In this document: positions 51,730 to 60,934 of the stretch, piece after piece | Layout of the letters: every line of letters begins with the position of its first letter | How positions within the stretch are numbered: position 1 is the stretch's first letter | Source: Anaerolineae bacterium | GTDB lineage: Bacteria > Chloroflexota > Anaerolineae > Aggregatilineales > Phototrophicaceae | NCBI GenBank assembly: GCA_022843385.1 | Contig: JALHNT010000003.1 | Span: 145,020 to 209,019 of the forward strand | Reading direction: 5' to 3' | Length of the DNA: 64,000 nt | Notes under the pieces: model-generated | The model's database searches: none | Told to the model about the DNA's origin: nothing | What the model saw: the letters and a program-made list of their open reading frames with translations, nothing else | Made by a program: the position numbers and the translations under genes

Positions 51730-53037
51730 CTAACCCAAATTATCATCGGGCGGTAGCGATTTACCATTGACGGTCAGATTGACCGTGGTCGCGCTGCTCG
51801 ATGGGGAATTACCACCCGTCAGACGTCGCAGCAGATCGAACCAGAAGGGCGCACCCTGCGCTAACGCGACTACTGTAACCAACCAGCCAATGAACTTTCG
51901 CAGCACATTGCCCAGCCAGTCGGGGCTGTTCCCCGGAATCAAGTTCCATAAATTGCGTGTATTGGCGCGAGGGTCTGGCAAACCAGCAGCCTGACTGGTA
52001 AGCAGCATCTCATCGGTGACCGGCGTGAATTCCCAGCCAATCGGCAGGTTTAATGATAGCAACTGGTTCAGGGTCTCCTGTACCTGTTGGGCGGCATCGG
52101 CAGTGGCCTGAGCCGAGGAAGCGTCGGCAGGAGCCAGTGCTTCATCACCAGTCGGTTGAGTATCCTGAGCCGCGTCCCGTGCCGCATTGGCTACTGCCTG
52201 GCGCAAACTGGGGTCTTCCCATAATGCCCGCGCCAGATGAAAGGTATCGACATTCAACAGGACTGCAATCACCAGGCCCACGATGACCGAGACATAGCCG
52301 ATCCTTCGCTTGTAGATGTCGCTGGCGCGCCCCATCCCATCATTAAACCAGCGCTCCAGCTTGGCCTGTGCTTCCTGAAGATTGTGCGCCGTGACCAGAA
52401 TGGTACGGATCGCATCCTGCGTTGCCCGATCCTTAACCCGATTGATCCCCTCCAGTAACGGAATCATCTGGCCGGATTTGACTGAGGCTTTGCCCAGCGA
52501 GTCTTCAGCGACTTCCAGGGCATAAGAGAGCAGACTCTTGTGGTTCTCGTCTTCCAGCTCCAGAATGGCCTGGCGTATCTTGCTGGTGTCGGTGTCACCA
52601 AAGCTGCGGAGATCGCGCAGCAATTCGCGCAGTTTGATCTTCTGGTCACTTTCGGGCAGCGCGGTGATTCCCTGTTCCAACAGGTCAAACATCGCGGTGC
52701 CGCCTTCAACCGACAGCAGACTCACCAGGGCTTCAACGAAGGTGTTGGGGGCAATGTAAGTTACTTTGCGGGCGGGGCTGTGGATAATGTCCCTCACCTG
52801 ATCGTTGGTCAGATCCTGGGTTGGCGATACCTGAGCTTCAACCATGCGCACCAACGGATGGGCCAGGATTTTTGCCTGTAACTCCCGATCAGAAACCAGA
52901 TCAATCAATCCTTCCTTCAACTGACGGGCGCGCCAGTTCAGGAGATTGGAAACCAGCGTGTTGATTTGGGTCACCAGGATGCTCAACAGGCTGAAAATGA
53001 AGATCAATCCAATCGCGACTTCGATAATCGGTGCCAT
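51730..53037 (-). CDS. Membrane protein with three to four helices and a large cytosolic domain
   Basis: A 435-residue protein of a family I have seen only as uncharacterised. The ATG at 53037 has GGAG nine bases upstream and gives the usual start IIEVAIGLIFIFSLLSILVTQIN, the first membrane helix; a TTG start 30 bases earlier lacks a ribosome site. A helical cytoplasmic domain (about 35-235) ends in LERWFNDGMGRASDIYKRRI, directly before helix two (VSVIVGLVIAVLLNVDTFHLARALW). Near residue 400 is FIGWLVTVVALAQGAPFWFDLLRRLTGG, the third helix. The tail is Ser/Thr-rich. It is divergent from icd and convergent with the methyltransferase operon. Confidence 0.7.
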   Translation of the reverse strand: MAPIIEVAIGLIFIFSLLSILVTQINTLVSNLLNWRARQLKEGLIDLVSDRELQAKILAHPLVRMVEAQVSPTQDLTNDQVRDIIHSPARKVTYIAPNTFVEALVSLLSVEGGTAMFDLLEQGITALPESDQKIKLRELLRDLRSFGDTDTSKIRQAILELEDENHKSLLSYALEVAEDSLGKASVKSGQMIPLLEGINRVKDRATQDAIRTILVTAHNLQEAQAKLERWFNDGMGRASDIYKRRIGYVSVIVGLVIAVLLNVDTFHLARALWEDPSLRQAVANAARDAAQDTQPTGDEALAPADASSAQATADAAQQVQETLNQLLSLNLPIGWEFTPVTDEMLLTSQAAGLPDPRANTRNLWNLIPGNSPDWLGNVLRKFIGWLVTVVALAQGAPFWFDLLRRLTGGNSPSSSATTVNLTVNGKSLPPDDNLG

Positions 53038-53166
53038 GGGCGGCGCTCCATCCACAGGTTCGCTCAAAAGTGAGGGTTAGTGTAACATCAAAATGGTGAT
53101 AGATAGAATACTTCACTCCGCGTATAATCAACGGAACAGCTTTTTACCCAGCGCATAGGAGTTTTC

Positions 53167-54414
53167 ATGGGCTACGAACAGATTGTTGTCCCGCAGGAAG
53201 GACAAAAAATCACAGTTTCTAATGGCAAATTGCATGTACCCGACAATCCCATATTGGCGTACATCGAGGGTGATGGCATCGGTTATGACATCATGACTGC
53301 CAGCAAACGGATGTGGGATGCCGCTGTGGAAAAGGCATATGGGGGAAAGCGCAAAGTCGCCTGGATGGAAATCTATTGCGGCGAGAAGGCAGCAAACCTG
53401 TACAGCGGCAATTATATGCCTGAAGAAACCTTCGATGCGCTGCGTGAATTCAAGGTCGGCATTAAGGGCCCGCTGACGACCCCGGTGGGCGGTGGTTTTC
53501 GCAGCCTGAATGTCACTCTGCGCCAGGTGCTCGATCTCTACAGCTGTGTCCGACCGGTGCGCTGGTATCGGGGTGTACCCAGCCCGCTGCGCGCGCCAGA
53601 AGAAATCGATGTTGTGATCTTTCGCGAGAATACAGAAGATGTGTATGCGGGCATCGAATATGAAGCTGGATCGCCGGAAAATGAGAAACTCGCCCGTTTC
53701 CTGCGCGAAGAGTTGGGCGCAGAGTTTTTTGAAGGGGCGGGTCTGGGCATCAAGCCGATCAGCGCCTTTGGCACTAAGCGTCTGGTGCGCGCGGCCATCC
53801 GCTATGCCATTGATCATAAGCGTTCCAGCGTGACGCTCGTCCACAAGGGCAACATTCAGAAGTTCACCGAAGGCGCGTTCCAGAAATGGGGCTATGAGGT
53901 CGCCGCCCAGGAATTTGCGGATGAGACGATTGCCTGGAGCGATGTCGAAAAGAAACACGGTGGTCGGGTGCCGGAAGGCAAAATTCTGGTTCAGGATACG
54001 ATTGCCGATATCATGTTCCAGAAAATGCTGCTGCGCCCTTCGGAACATGATGTGATTGCTACGCCCAATCTGAACGGCGACTATCTCAGCGACGCGATTG
54101 CGGCAGAAGTGGGCGGGGTCGGTATCGCGCCTGGGGCCAACATCGGTGACGAAGTGGCTCTGTTCGAGGCGACGCACGGAACGGCGCCAAAATACACCAA
54201 TCTTGACAAAGTGAATCCGGGATCACTGCTGTTTAGCGGTGTGATGATGCTGGAACATATCGGATGGCAGGAAGCGGCTGACCTTGTGACGACTGCTTAC
54301 GAGAAAACTCTGGATCAGAAGGTTGTCACCTACGACTTCGCCCGCCAGATGGACGGGGCAACCGAAGTGAAGACCAGCGAGTTTGCCACCGCAGTGATTA
54401 ACAATATGGTTTAG
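53167..54414 (+). CDS. icd: NADP-dependent isocitrate dehydrogenase
   Basis: TCA-cycle enzyme converting isocitrate to 2-oxoglutarate with CO2 and NADPH. The 415-residue protein matches E. coli-type [13 protein letters not shown] at the N-terminus, the substrate and regulatory loop [16 protein letters not shown] with the Ser that is phosphorylated in E. coli, [31 protein letters not shown] and the adenine-site block [13 protein letters not shown] with [20 protein letters not shown] box at 53124-53129 and AGGAG before the ATG mark it as its own unit. Together with sdhCAB it shows an oxidative TCA cycle. Confidence 0.96.
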   Translation: MGYEQIVVPQEGQKITVSNGKLHVPDNPILAYIEGDGIGYDIMTASKRMWDAAVEKAYGGKRKVAWMEIYCGEKAANLYSGNYMPEETFDALREFKVGIKGPLTTPVGGGFRSLNVTLRQVLDLYSCVRPVRWYRGVPSPLRAPEEIDVVIFRENTEDVYAGIEYEAGSPENEKLARFLREELGAEFFEGAGLGIKPISAFGTKRLVRAAIRYAIDHKRSSVTLVHKGNIQKFTEGAFQKWGYEVAAQEFADETIAWSDVEKKHGGRVPEGKILVQDTIADIMFQKMLLRPSEHDVIATPNLNGDYLSDAIAAEVGGVGIAPGANIGDEVALFEATHGTAPKYTNLDKVNPGSLLFSGVMMLEHIGWQEAADLVTTAYEKTLDQKVVTYDFARQMDGATEVKTSEFATAVINNMV

Positions 54415-54513
54415 CCTGCTCTTTGGGCGGTTTGCAATTGGCAGATCGCCCACTCCCAACTCTATCTTTACGAAATATATACAATCTTCATGCCTCAGCC
54501 AATAAACGTATAG

Positions 54514-54542
54514 TTCAGTGCGGGTTGATGTTGTCGTATACT
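54514..54542 (+). promoter_or_regulatory. Promoter of the receiver-kinase pair
   Basis: TTCAGT (54514-54519) and TATACT (54537-54542) are 17 bases apart. Transcription would begin near 54549, which puts the in-frame ATG at 54547 outside the mRNA and favours 54580 as start. Confidence 0.5.
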
Positions 54543-54579
54543 ATAAATGAGTTCAACCTTACGGAATTGTGATGTTCTT

Positions 54580-54975
54580 ATGGAAGTGTATAGCGAACGC
54601 AAGAAAGTGTTGATTGTTGATGACGAGGAACTCACTCGCATTCTGCTTTCGCGCATTCTGGAACGCACGCATGTCGAAGGTCTCCAGATCCTCATGGCAG
54701 AAGATGGTGAAGAAGCTTTACGGATTGCAATCGAAGAACGTCCCGGTTTGATTCTGCTCGATGTTCTGCTTCCCAAAATGAATGGTTATGATGTTTGTCA
54801 ACAGGTGCGCAGCCTGAGCGATTATGATCCCTATATCGTTGTGTTGACGGCACGAGGAAATAGTGGGGATCGCAGCCGTGCTCACGCATTAGGCGCGAAC
54901 GATTTCATGACCAAACCGTTTAATCCGACTCGGCTAACTGATCAGCTTTATCAGATTTGGGGTATTCAGCATTAG
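54580..54975 (+). CDS. Stand-alone receiver protein paired with a histidine kinase
   Basis: A 131-residue single-domain response regulator. Asp14/Asp15 (LIVDDEEL), the acceptor Asp61 (LILLDVLLPKMNG), Thr in VVLTARG and Lys in FMTKPFNP complete the site. No output domain. The histidine kinase gene begins three bases after its stop, so the two are cognate. The output must be by protein binding or relay. Confidence 0.92.
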   Translation: MEVYSERKKVLIVDDEELTRILLSRILERTHVEGLQILMAEDGEEALRIAIEERPGLILLDVLLPKMNGYDVCQQVRSLSDYDPYIVVLTARGNSGDRSRAHALGANDFMTKPFNPTRLTDQLYQIWGIQH

Positions 54976-54978
54976 GTT

Positions 54979-56517
54979 ATGTCACTCAGCGAACTCCTGC
55001 CCAAGAAAATGCTTGAAGAGTTAATTGCCTCCTTTGAGGCCATCTGGGATCATCCCGGCATGGTAGCCATTTATGATCCTGAAGGTAGCTTTTATGTGGG
55101 GTCTACTCTGGAACCGGGTAGCTGGGATGAATTAATTTCAGTTTCGAAGCGTCCCGTTGCCCAGCTCAGATTAACTTCTGGCATGGATAATCCGATGATT
55201 ACCCAGGCAGCTACCTTTTTCGCCCACATGTTGGCTCAACTGGCTTCAGAAGCCTCGCAGCGTCAGGCATTGTTAGATGAAGCACTCCAACGTTATCAGG
55301 AGCTTAATCTGGTATACGATCTGGGTGTAAAGTTCGTTGAACGAACTAGTCAGGACGACATCCTGAAATTCGTGCTGGATTCCACCCGCCCGATTGTTGA
55401 TGCCGACGCCGGTGTTGTCTACCTGTTGGATGAATATACACGCCAGCTTAAGCCGGTCAGCTTCTTCGGAAACAAATCGGAAACTGCTGCGTATTGGGAA
55501 GGGCGACTGCTTGAATTAGCCAAGAGCGCCCTTTATGCCTTTGACCAGGCACAAGGCTTTGATGCTGACCGGGTTGTCTGTGCGCCGCTGCGCTACGGTG
55601 AGGATATGCTCGGCGCGTTGGTGCTGGTTCATGAAACGCCAGGGAAACGCTTTGCTGCCGGCGACCAGCAGCTCTTGACGACGCTTTCACAGAACGTCGC
55701 CTTGTTCATCTATGTGACGCGGTTGGTGCAGCGCCTCGAAGCTGAGAAATTGCAGCTTGAGCAGACGGTGGCAGAATTGAATGCCACCAAAGACAAATTG
55801 AGCCACGCTGAACGTCTGAGCATCATTGGACAGACGGTTGGCAGCCTGGTACACGACATGCGTAAACCGCTCAGTCTGGTGATGGGTTATGCTGGATTGT
55901 TGCAGGAACCCGATCTGACTATGGATGAGCGAGTCCAATTCGCTTCTCAGATTATCAAGTATGTCGAAGTCTTCTCGTCGATGGCGCAGGAAGTTCTTGA
56001 TTATGTCTCGGGCGATTCGGGAGTGAATAAGTCTCCCATCACGGTTGAACAGTATATGGCATCTGTATCCGATCTGCTGAATCCTCCCGGATTGGAACGG
56101 GATGTCCGGGTGATTATCGATCTGGACGATGCTCGAAATCTGACCATCAATGTCGACTCGCAGCGCTTTACCCGTGTGTTCCAGAATCTTGTTAATAATG
56201 CCATGGATGCGATTGAGACTCATGGCGGCAGTCAAATTGAAATCAAAGTGGAACCCGTCGGTGGTGACATCCGCTTTACGATTGTCGACGATGGGCCAGG
56301 TGTTCCAGAGAAAATCGTGGATACACTTTTTGAGCCCTTTGTCACAATGGGTAAATCCAACGGGACGGGCCTGGGATTAGCCATTGTTGAGCGCATGGTG
56401 GCAGTACACGGCGGCAAGATTCGCTACGAACCGGTGCCGGGGCATGGCGCGCGTTTTGTGTTCAGCATTCCGCAATATCGACAGGCTCAAACGGAGTCGC
56501 TCGTCATGGCGAAATGA
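54979..56517 (+). CDS. Soluble GAF-domain histidine kinase
   Basis: A 512-residue cytosolic sensor kinase; no transmembrane helix. A short N-terminal region (1-95) has IYDPEGSFYVGSTLEPGSW and may be a second sensor. A GAF domain (about 108-247, DILKFVLDSTRPIVDADAGVVYLLDEYT) is followed by a coiled coil (250-278), the dimerisation and phospho-acceptor helix with His292 (SLVHDMRKPL) and the ATPase domain (NLVNNAMDAIE, VDDGPGVPEKI, GTGLGLAIVERMV). The His box is H-D-M-R-K-P-L. The GAF ligand is unknown. Its 3' end overlaps the convergent glycosyltransferase gene by 14 bp. Confidence 0.93.
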   Translation: MSLSELLPKKMLEELIASFEAIWDHPGMVAIYDPEGSFYVGSTLEPGSWDELISVSKRPVAQLRLTSGMDNPMITQAATFFAHMLAQLASEASQRQALLDEALQRYQELNLVYDLGVKFVERTSQDDILKFVLDSTRPIVDADAGVVYLLDEYTRQLKPVSFFGNKSETAAYWEGRLLELAKSALYAFDQAQGFDADRVVCAPLRYGEDMLGALVLVHETPGKRFAAGDQQLLTTLSQNVALFIYVTRLVQRLEAEKLQLEQTVAELNATKDKLSHAERLSIIGQTVGSLVHDMRKPLSLVMGYAGLLQEPDLTMDERVQFASQIIKYVEVFSSMAQEVLDYVSGDSGVNKSPITVEQYMASVSDLLNPPGLERDVRVIIDLDDARNLTINVDSQRFTRVFQNLVNNAMDAIETHGGSQIEIKVEPVGGDIRFTIVDDGPGVPEKIVDTLFEPFVTMGKSNGTGLGLAIVERMVAVHGGKIRYEPVPGHGARFVFSIPQYRQAQTESLVMAK

Positions 56518-57976
56518 CAGCGATTGACTGTTCATCCGTGAAATAGAACTCGTTGGACTTCAGACGAATGTACGCCAGACTGTTCTGTGCATCGAGCGTA
56601 ATGAATTCAAGCCGATGATCGATCTTCTCAACAAGTTCTGGGTCAACCAGGACGAGTGTCCAGGAATCCGCATTGTCCATACCAAGATCAACCATCCCAA
56701 CCGGCTTCCCCTGGTAATCCATATCAATCGTTGAACGATCTCCAAGTCTGAAACGCGCCAAAGGATATTCGGGCAAGTAATACTGAACATGACGCCAGTT
56801 CGATGATACGAGAAGGGTGTTTTGGGGCCCGAAGGATTCGCGTATCGCCTGGATGCGTTCAGACCAATAACGGTCGCTGTTGTGAATGGTAGCCGCATTC
56901 AACAGCCGTAGCCGACTCTCACCCGCAGGGTATTCCGGCAGGAACAGGAATATGGCAGCATTCATCACGACCAGCGCTGCGACGATCACCGCTGATTGCT
57001 TGATGACAGCCGCGCAACCGACGGCGCTCACCAGCATCAATGCGGGCAGAAATAGAAAGATGAGACCCTGCTGACCCATGTGGATGAAGGCATAGAAACT
57101 CAGCGCGGGGACAACCCACGCCAACAGGAATTGGAAGTTCACGCCAATCAATCGGCGCGTTTGTTTCCATCTCAAGACAATCATCGCTAGTAGAAGAAGC
57201 GCCCCCGATAGTCCATACAGGGTGTAGGGCAACAGCTTTTGCAGGATGTTTTGTCGCAAGCCCTCCCACCCAGCACCTGTAAAGATTGAGGTTGTGCTGA
57301 AGAAAGCTTGACTATAGGCGCTTGATCCTTCCAGATAGGCGCGGAGACCGCCGCTATAGGCCAGAAGCGGGAACAGCCAGGTTAGCGAGACCGCCGTTCC
57401 CAGTCCGAGCATCAGCAGCCATTGCCTCCAACCGGCGCGTCGGGTGGAGTAAAGCAGCAGGGGCAGTAGAAACAGCAGGGTTTGCTGCCGGAAGCCGCCA
57501 ACCAAACCCAGGAAAACGACAGTCCACCACAGCCAGCGCGTGCGTCCCTCGGAGATTTCGAACAGCAGTGACACAGCCACCAGCATCAGCGCCAGATCGA
57601 GCGTGTGCGGCAGCGAAACTGTGCCATAGAACCAGACCAATGGGCTGCTCATCAGCAACAAGCTGGCAATGGCTCCGGTCTTTGGACTGAACATCTGAGT
57701 GCCGAGACGATACACCATGACAACCGCTATGCCGCTGCTCATCAGACTGATCAAATTCAGGCTGACTGTCGGATTTATAGTGAAGTGATTCAGAATTTGT
57801 CCCAGGGCGACATACAGGATGTAGCCGGGGAATTGGGGCGCACCATTCAGGACATCAAATTGTTGAATGCCAAATGCGAAATTGACCGAGTCCCAATGGT
57901 AGAGGTACTGGCTCTGGAATGGCAATCGGGTCAATAAAGTTCCCAAAAACAATCCCAGAGCTAGATGTCGAGACAT
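56504..57976 (-). CDS. Polytopic glycosyltransferase (GT39/DUF2723-like)
   Basis: Membrane protein of 490 residues with about eleven helices in the C-type glycosyltransferase pattern (polyprenyl-phosphate sugar donor, acting on the outer face). The first loop has LYHWDSVNFAFGIQQFDVLNGAPQFPGYILY, with the Asp in the catalytic loop position of this group. A C-terminal extracytoplasmic tail (about 360-490) is hydrophilic. The gene begins three bases after its upstream neighbour of the same kind, so the pair acts together, perhaps to decorate surface proteins or glycans. Confidence 0.75.
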   Translation of the reverse strand: MSRHLALGLFLGTLLTRLPFQSQYLYHWDSVNFAFGIQQFDVLNGAPQFPGYILYVALGQILNHFTINPTVSLNLISLMSSGIAVVMVYRLGTQMFSPKTGAIASLLLMSSPLVWFYGTVSLPHTLDLALMLVAVSLLFEISEGRTRWLWWTVVFLGLVGGFRQQTLLFLLPLLLYSTRRAGWRQWLLMLGLGTAVSLTWLFPLLAYSGGLRAYLEGSSAYSQAFFSTTSIFTGAGWEGLRQNILQKLLPYTLYGLSGALLLLAMIVLRWKQTRRLIGVNFQFLLAWVVPALSFYAFIHMGQQGLIFLFLPALMLVSAVGCAAVIKQSAVIVAALVVMNAAIFLFLPEYPAGESRLRLLNAATIHNSDRYWSERIQAIRESFGPQNTLLVSSNWRHVQYYLPEYPLARFRLGDRSTIDMDYQGKPVGMVDLGMDNADSWTLVLVDPELVEKIDHRLEFITLDAQNSLAYIRLKSNEFYFTDEQSIAVISP

Positions 57977-57979
57977 GGC

Positions 57980-59581
57980 TCAGTCGCCGACAGCCTGACG
58001 GGGAGCTTTAGCAGCTACCAGCGGGTCTTGCTTACGGCGGGTCAACAGGCGCGGCACGATCGCATAGACACCCATCACCGCGACCAGCAGCGGTAGCAGG
58101 CTCATCAGGCCTGGCAAGCCAGCGATCACACCGAGATTGCGGCTCACCTGACCACTCGCCAGCAGCGGCAGGGAATAATCGAACAGCGGGTTGCTGGCGT
58201 TCATCAAGGCAAAGGTGGTCGGCCAGACATCCACTGGCGGCCATTGCTGACCGGCTATCGTCAGTCCCCACACGCTGAATACCGAGACTGCGAGCAGCAC
58301 GCCCGTCAGGATGCGCCCCCACAGGTGACTCAGAACATGATTGAAAGCAAAGATCATGCCGAGTGCCAGGAACGGCATCATGGGCAGCAAGTAGCGCGGT
58401 CCAACGGTGAACCCGCCCCACCACATCACACTGGAGGCGTTGTAAAAGAAGAAGCTGATGATGACAAGCAGGATGGCAACACAGGCTCCCCGTCGCTGCT
58501 GCTGTTCGCGCCACATCCAGTAAAATCCTGGAATTGCCAGCAGCAGGATCGGCGAAGTCAGGAAGATGCCACGCACGGGGCTGAACGTCAATCCATAGAA
58601 CCGGGTTAACATCTCCAGGTTAGGGAGCTGCAAACTGAGGAAGCCAGTTTGATGCTCACCCTGCCAGTTGGTTGAATACAGATAGCCGGAAGGCAGAATG
58701 CTCTGAAATGTCGCGTAATTATAGAGGGCAAAGACCACACCCAGTGGAATAGCCGCCAGCACCACTCGGTAGAGCGCCAGACGATTCGGCATGGCGGTCA
58801 CTGCCCAGATGAATAAGGCAGCCAGCGCCAGTACAACAGGATATTCAGTGATGACCGCCAGGCTGAAGAGGACGCCGACAAGCCACAACCAATTCGGACT
58901 GGCTTTCTCGTAAATCACCCGCCACAGATGATAGAAGCCGACGAAAGCGCCAAAGGCAGCCAGTTGATGCTGGTAGAGGGCATTGCTATACGGGAAAGCC
59001 GTCGTTCCTAAACCGTAAGCCAGCGCCAGCAGAAAAGCATAACTGTCCCGTCGGGCAAAACGCGCTGCCATCAGGAACAGCACCACACCCAAGATAGCGG
59101 ATGGGATGGCTGAAGCAAAGAAGGTGACAAAAGTCAGCGCCATGTATTCATACACAGCTTGCGGACGGATGCCATCGCCTTCAGGATTCAAGGTGTTACT
59201 GACAGCCCCGATGCCGCGACCACTCTGTATGAAATTCTGTACCGGTGGGAGTGCGGCAATGCCTTTGAATACCATATAGAAGGGCAGTGCCAGGAGTGAC
59301 GGCCCCAGCGATTTGTCGGTATAGAAGTGCCCATTGCAAGTGCCGTTCAGTCGATCTTCTTCACTGGCTGGCACAAATGGCCCAGGGAAGCAGGCTTTGT
59401 CCCCGGTGTTGGTGTGATAGTCATCAATGTGGAGTACACCTTTGTCGCCAATGGCATAGACCAGATTAGCGCGCGAATTCGCGCCCCAATCAGCCCACTT
59501 GGGCAGGAAATAACCGTAACACATCACCAGGATCAAGAATAAGGTGATGGCATACGTTCGCCGCGTTGGTTGAACGCTCAT
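57980..59581 (-). CDS. Polytopic glycosyltransferase-like membrane protein
   Basis: A 533-residue protein with about twelve helices. The start at 59581 has GAGG eight to nine bases upstream; the ATG 12 bases earlier has none. After helix one the long loop has KGVLHIDDYHTNTGDKACFPGPF and GHFYTDKSLGPSLLALPFY; the DD and DK elements resemble catalytic loops of GT-C enzymes. It is co-transcribed with the following gene. Donor and acceptor are unknown. Confidence 0.72.
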   Translation of the reverse strand: MSVQPTRRTYAITLFLILVMCYGYFLPKWADWGANSRANLVYAIGDKGVLHIDDYHTNTGDKACFPGPFVPASEEDRLNGTCNGHFYTDKSLGPSLLALPFYMVFKGIAALPPVQNFIQSGRGIGAVSNTLNPEGDGIRPQAVYEYMALTFVTFFASAIPSAILGVVLFLMAARFARRDSYAFLLALAYGLGTTAFPYSNALYQHQLAAFGAFVGFYHLWRVIYEKASPNWLWLVGVLFSLAVITEYPVVLALAALFIWAVTAMPNRLALYRVVLAAIPLGVVFALYNYATFQSILPSGYLYSTNWQGEHQTGFLSLQLPNLEMLTRFYGLTFSPVRGIFLTSPILLLAIPGFYWMWREQQQRRGACVAILLVIISFFFYNASSVMWWGGFTVGPRYLLPMMPFLALGMIFAFNHVLSHLWGRILTGVLLAVSVFSVWGLTIAGQQWPPVDVWPTTFALMNASNPLFDYSLPLLASGQVSRNLGVIAGLPGLMSLLPLLVAVMGVYAIVPRLLTRRKQDPLVAAKAPRQAVGD

Positions 59582-59758
59582 AATCGGCCTCAATTGGATA
59601 ATGCTTTCGCTCTGCTCTACCCTATGGGAGATTCCTTACAGCTACATAAATGCCTGCCGGTTGAAGCATCGTGACCATTACAAAACATTCATCCTCTGGC
59701 GTCGTCCGATTGACCGTCATACAATAATGAGAAGTGACATCGACGAGTGAGGATAGCC

Positions 59759-60133
59759 ATGAGCCGCACGATTTTGATTGTCGATGATGACTACATGAAT
59801 CGGGATCTCCTCCAGGCCCATATGGAAGTAGCTGGTTTTCAGGTGCTTCAGGCGAACAATGGAAAAAAAGCCCTCGCTCTGGCAGCCAGTCAGCAACCGG
59901 ACTTGATTCTGATGGACGTACGAATGCCCGGCATGACCGGGATTGAAACGTGTGAGCAGTTGAAAACTCAACCCGATACTGCCCATATTCCTGTGATTCT
60001 GATAACAGCCTACAATGATAACGAAACCATGCGACAGGCACAGGCGGCGCGGGCAGATGATGTCCTCCTCAAGCCGTTTGATGTTCATTCAATGTTCGCC
60101 AAAATCACGGTGCTCCTCAGTCCCCAAACCTGA
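59759..60133 (+). CDS. Stand-alone receiver-domain protein
   Basis: A 124-residue response-regulator receiver. Asp9-Asp11 (LIVDDDYMNRDLL), acceptor Asp53 (LILMDVRMPGMTG), the Thr in VILITAYN and Lys in VLLKPFD. The ATG at 59759 has GTGAGG upstream; an in-frame start 12 bases earlier has none. The DDxxxNRDLL pattern is shared with the receiver at 43378, so these two may derive from one duplication. No kinase is nearby. Confidence 0.9.
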   Translation: MSRTILIVDDDYMNRDLLQAHMEVAGFQVLQANNGKKALALAASQQPDLILMDVRMPGMTGIETCEQLKTQPDTAHIPVILITAYNDNETMRQAQAARADDVLLKPFDVHSMFAKITVLLSPQT

Positions 60134-60220
60134 CGATTGCCCCACGACGGCTTGGCAACCCCCGATATTGCTGGTACAAACACATTGGACACATCTTCGC
60201 ATACGTGGACAGGATGAGCT

Positions 60221-60865
60221 ATGTCATGGAACAGGCGTCCCACTCCGGTGAAGATAAACGGAGGGCCGCCGGCCTGGTTGATCTTTTTGATCGGCATTGC
60301 GGTGGTTTTTGGATTGTATTATGTATGGGTTGGAGCCCAGAATTTTCTGCGCACTGGCGGAGGCAGTGATGCCCAGTCCACAAGTGTTGCTGAGGTCTTT
60401 GCGACAGCCACGGCTGGTTCACTGCGCCCAACGGGACAAGGCGTGGTCATTCGGGCTACGCCAACGGCAGTGGTCTGTGAACAGTTCCGGGTGATCGTCC
60501 CCAGCGCTCGTGTGCGTGATCTGCCGAATGAAAATGCTGCCGTCATCGATGCGCTGTCGCAGGATAATCTGGTCTGTGTTTACGGTCGCCCGGATCCGAG
60601 CAGCGAATGGTACACCGTCGATTCCAACCCGAACACCCGCCGCATCGAAGTGGCCTATATGCATGAGAGCGTCATTGCACCGGTCAATCCAACGCCCACG
60701 CCAAGTCGCACACCGACGCTGCCGCCGAGCGTGACCCCGACGGATACCCCAACCCGCACACCAACCGTGCGCGCTCAACCCAGTGCCACGCCTGATCCGC
60801 GTATCACCCTCACACCCACGCCAACTGTGACGCCGAGCGCAACACAGCCTTTGCAGAGCGCATAA
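60221..60865 (+). CDS. Membrane-anchored SH3b protein with Pro/Thr-rich tail
   Basis: A 214-residue surface protein. A short cytosolic start is followed by one membrane helix (WLIFLIGIAVVFGLYYVWVGA, about 19-39). Residues 85-150 are an SH3b-like domain (VIVPSARVRDLPNENAAVIDAL, then VAYMHESVI). The last 65 residues are Thr/Pro repeats such as TPTPSRTPTLPPSVTPTDTP, which would be extended and possibly O-glycosylated. The ATG has AGGATGAG upstream. It probably contacts peptidoglycan. Confidence 0.75.
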   Translation: MSWNRRPTPVKINGGPPAWLIFLIGIAVVFGLYYVWVGAQNFLRTGGGSDAQSTSVAEVFATATAGSLRPTGQGVVIRATPTAVVCEQFRVIVPSARVRDLPNENAAVIDALSQDNLVCVYGRPDPSSEWYTVDSNPNTRRIEVAYMHESVIAPVNPTPTPSRTPTLPPSVTPTDTPTRTPTVRAQPSATPDPRITLTPTPTVTPSATQPLQSA

Positions 60866-60895
60866 TCTTCAGGCAGATGAGAATGAGAAGGAAAT

Positions 60896-60921
60896 CCAGG
60901 CCGCCCAATGTCACGGCCTGG
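60896..60921 (-). terminator. Convergent hairpin
   Basis: CCAGGCCG (60896-60903) and CGGCCTGG (60914-60921) form a perfect 8-bp stem between the SH3 gene and the convergent MFS gene. On the minus strand it is followed by ATTTCCTT, a weak tail. Confidence 0.5.
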
Positions 60922-60934
60922 GACTGACTGGAGC

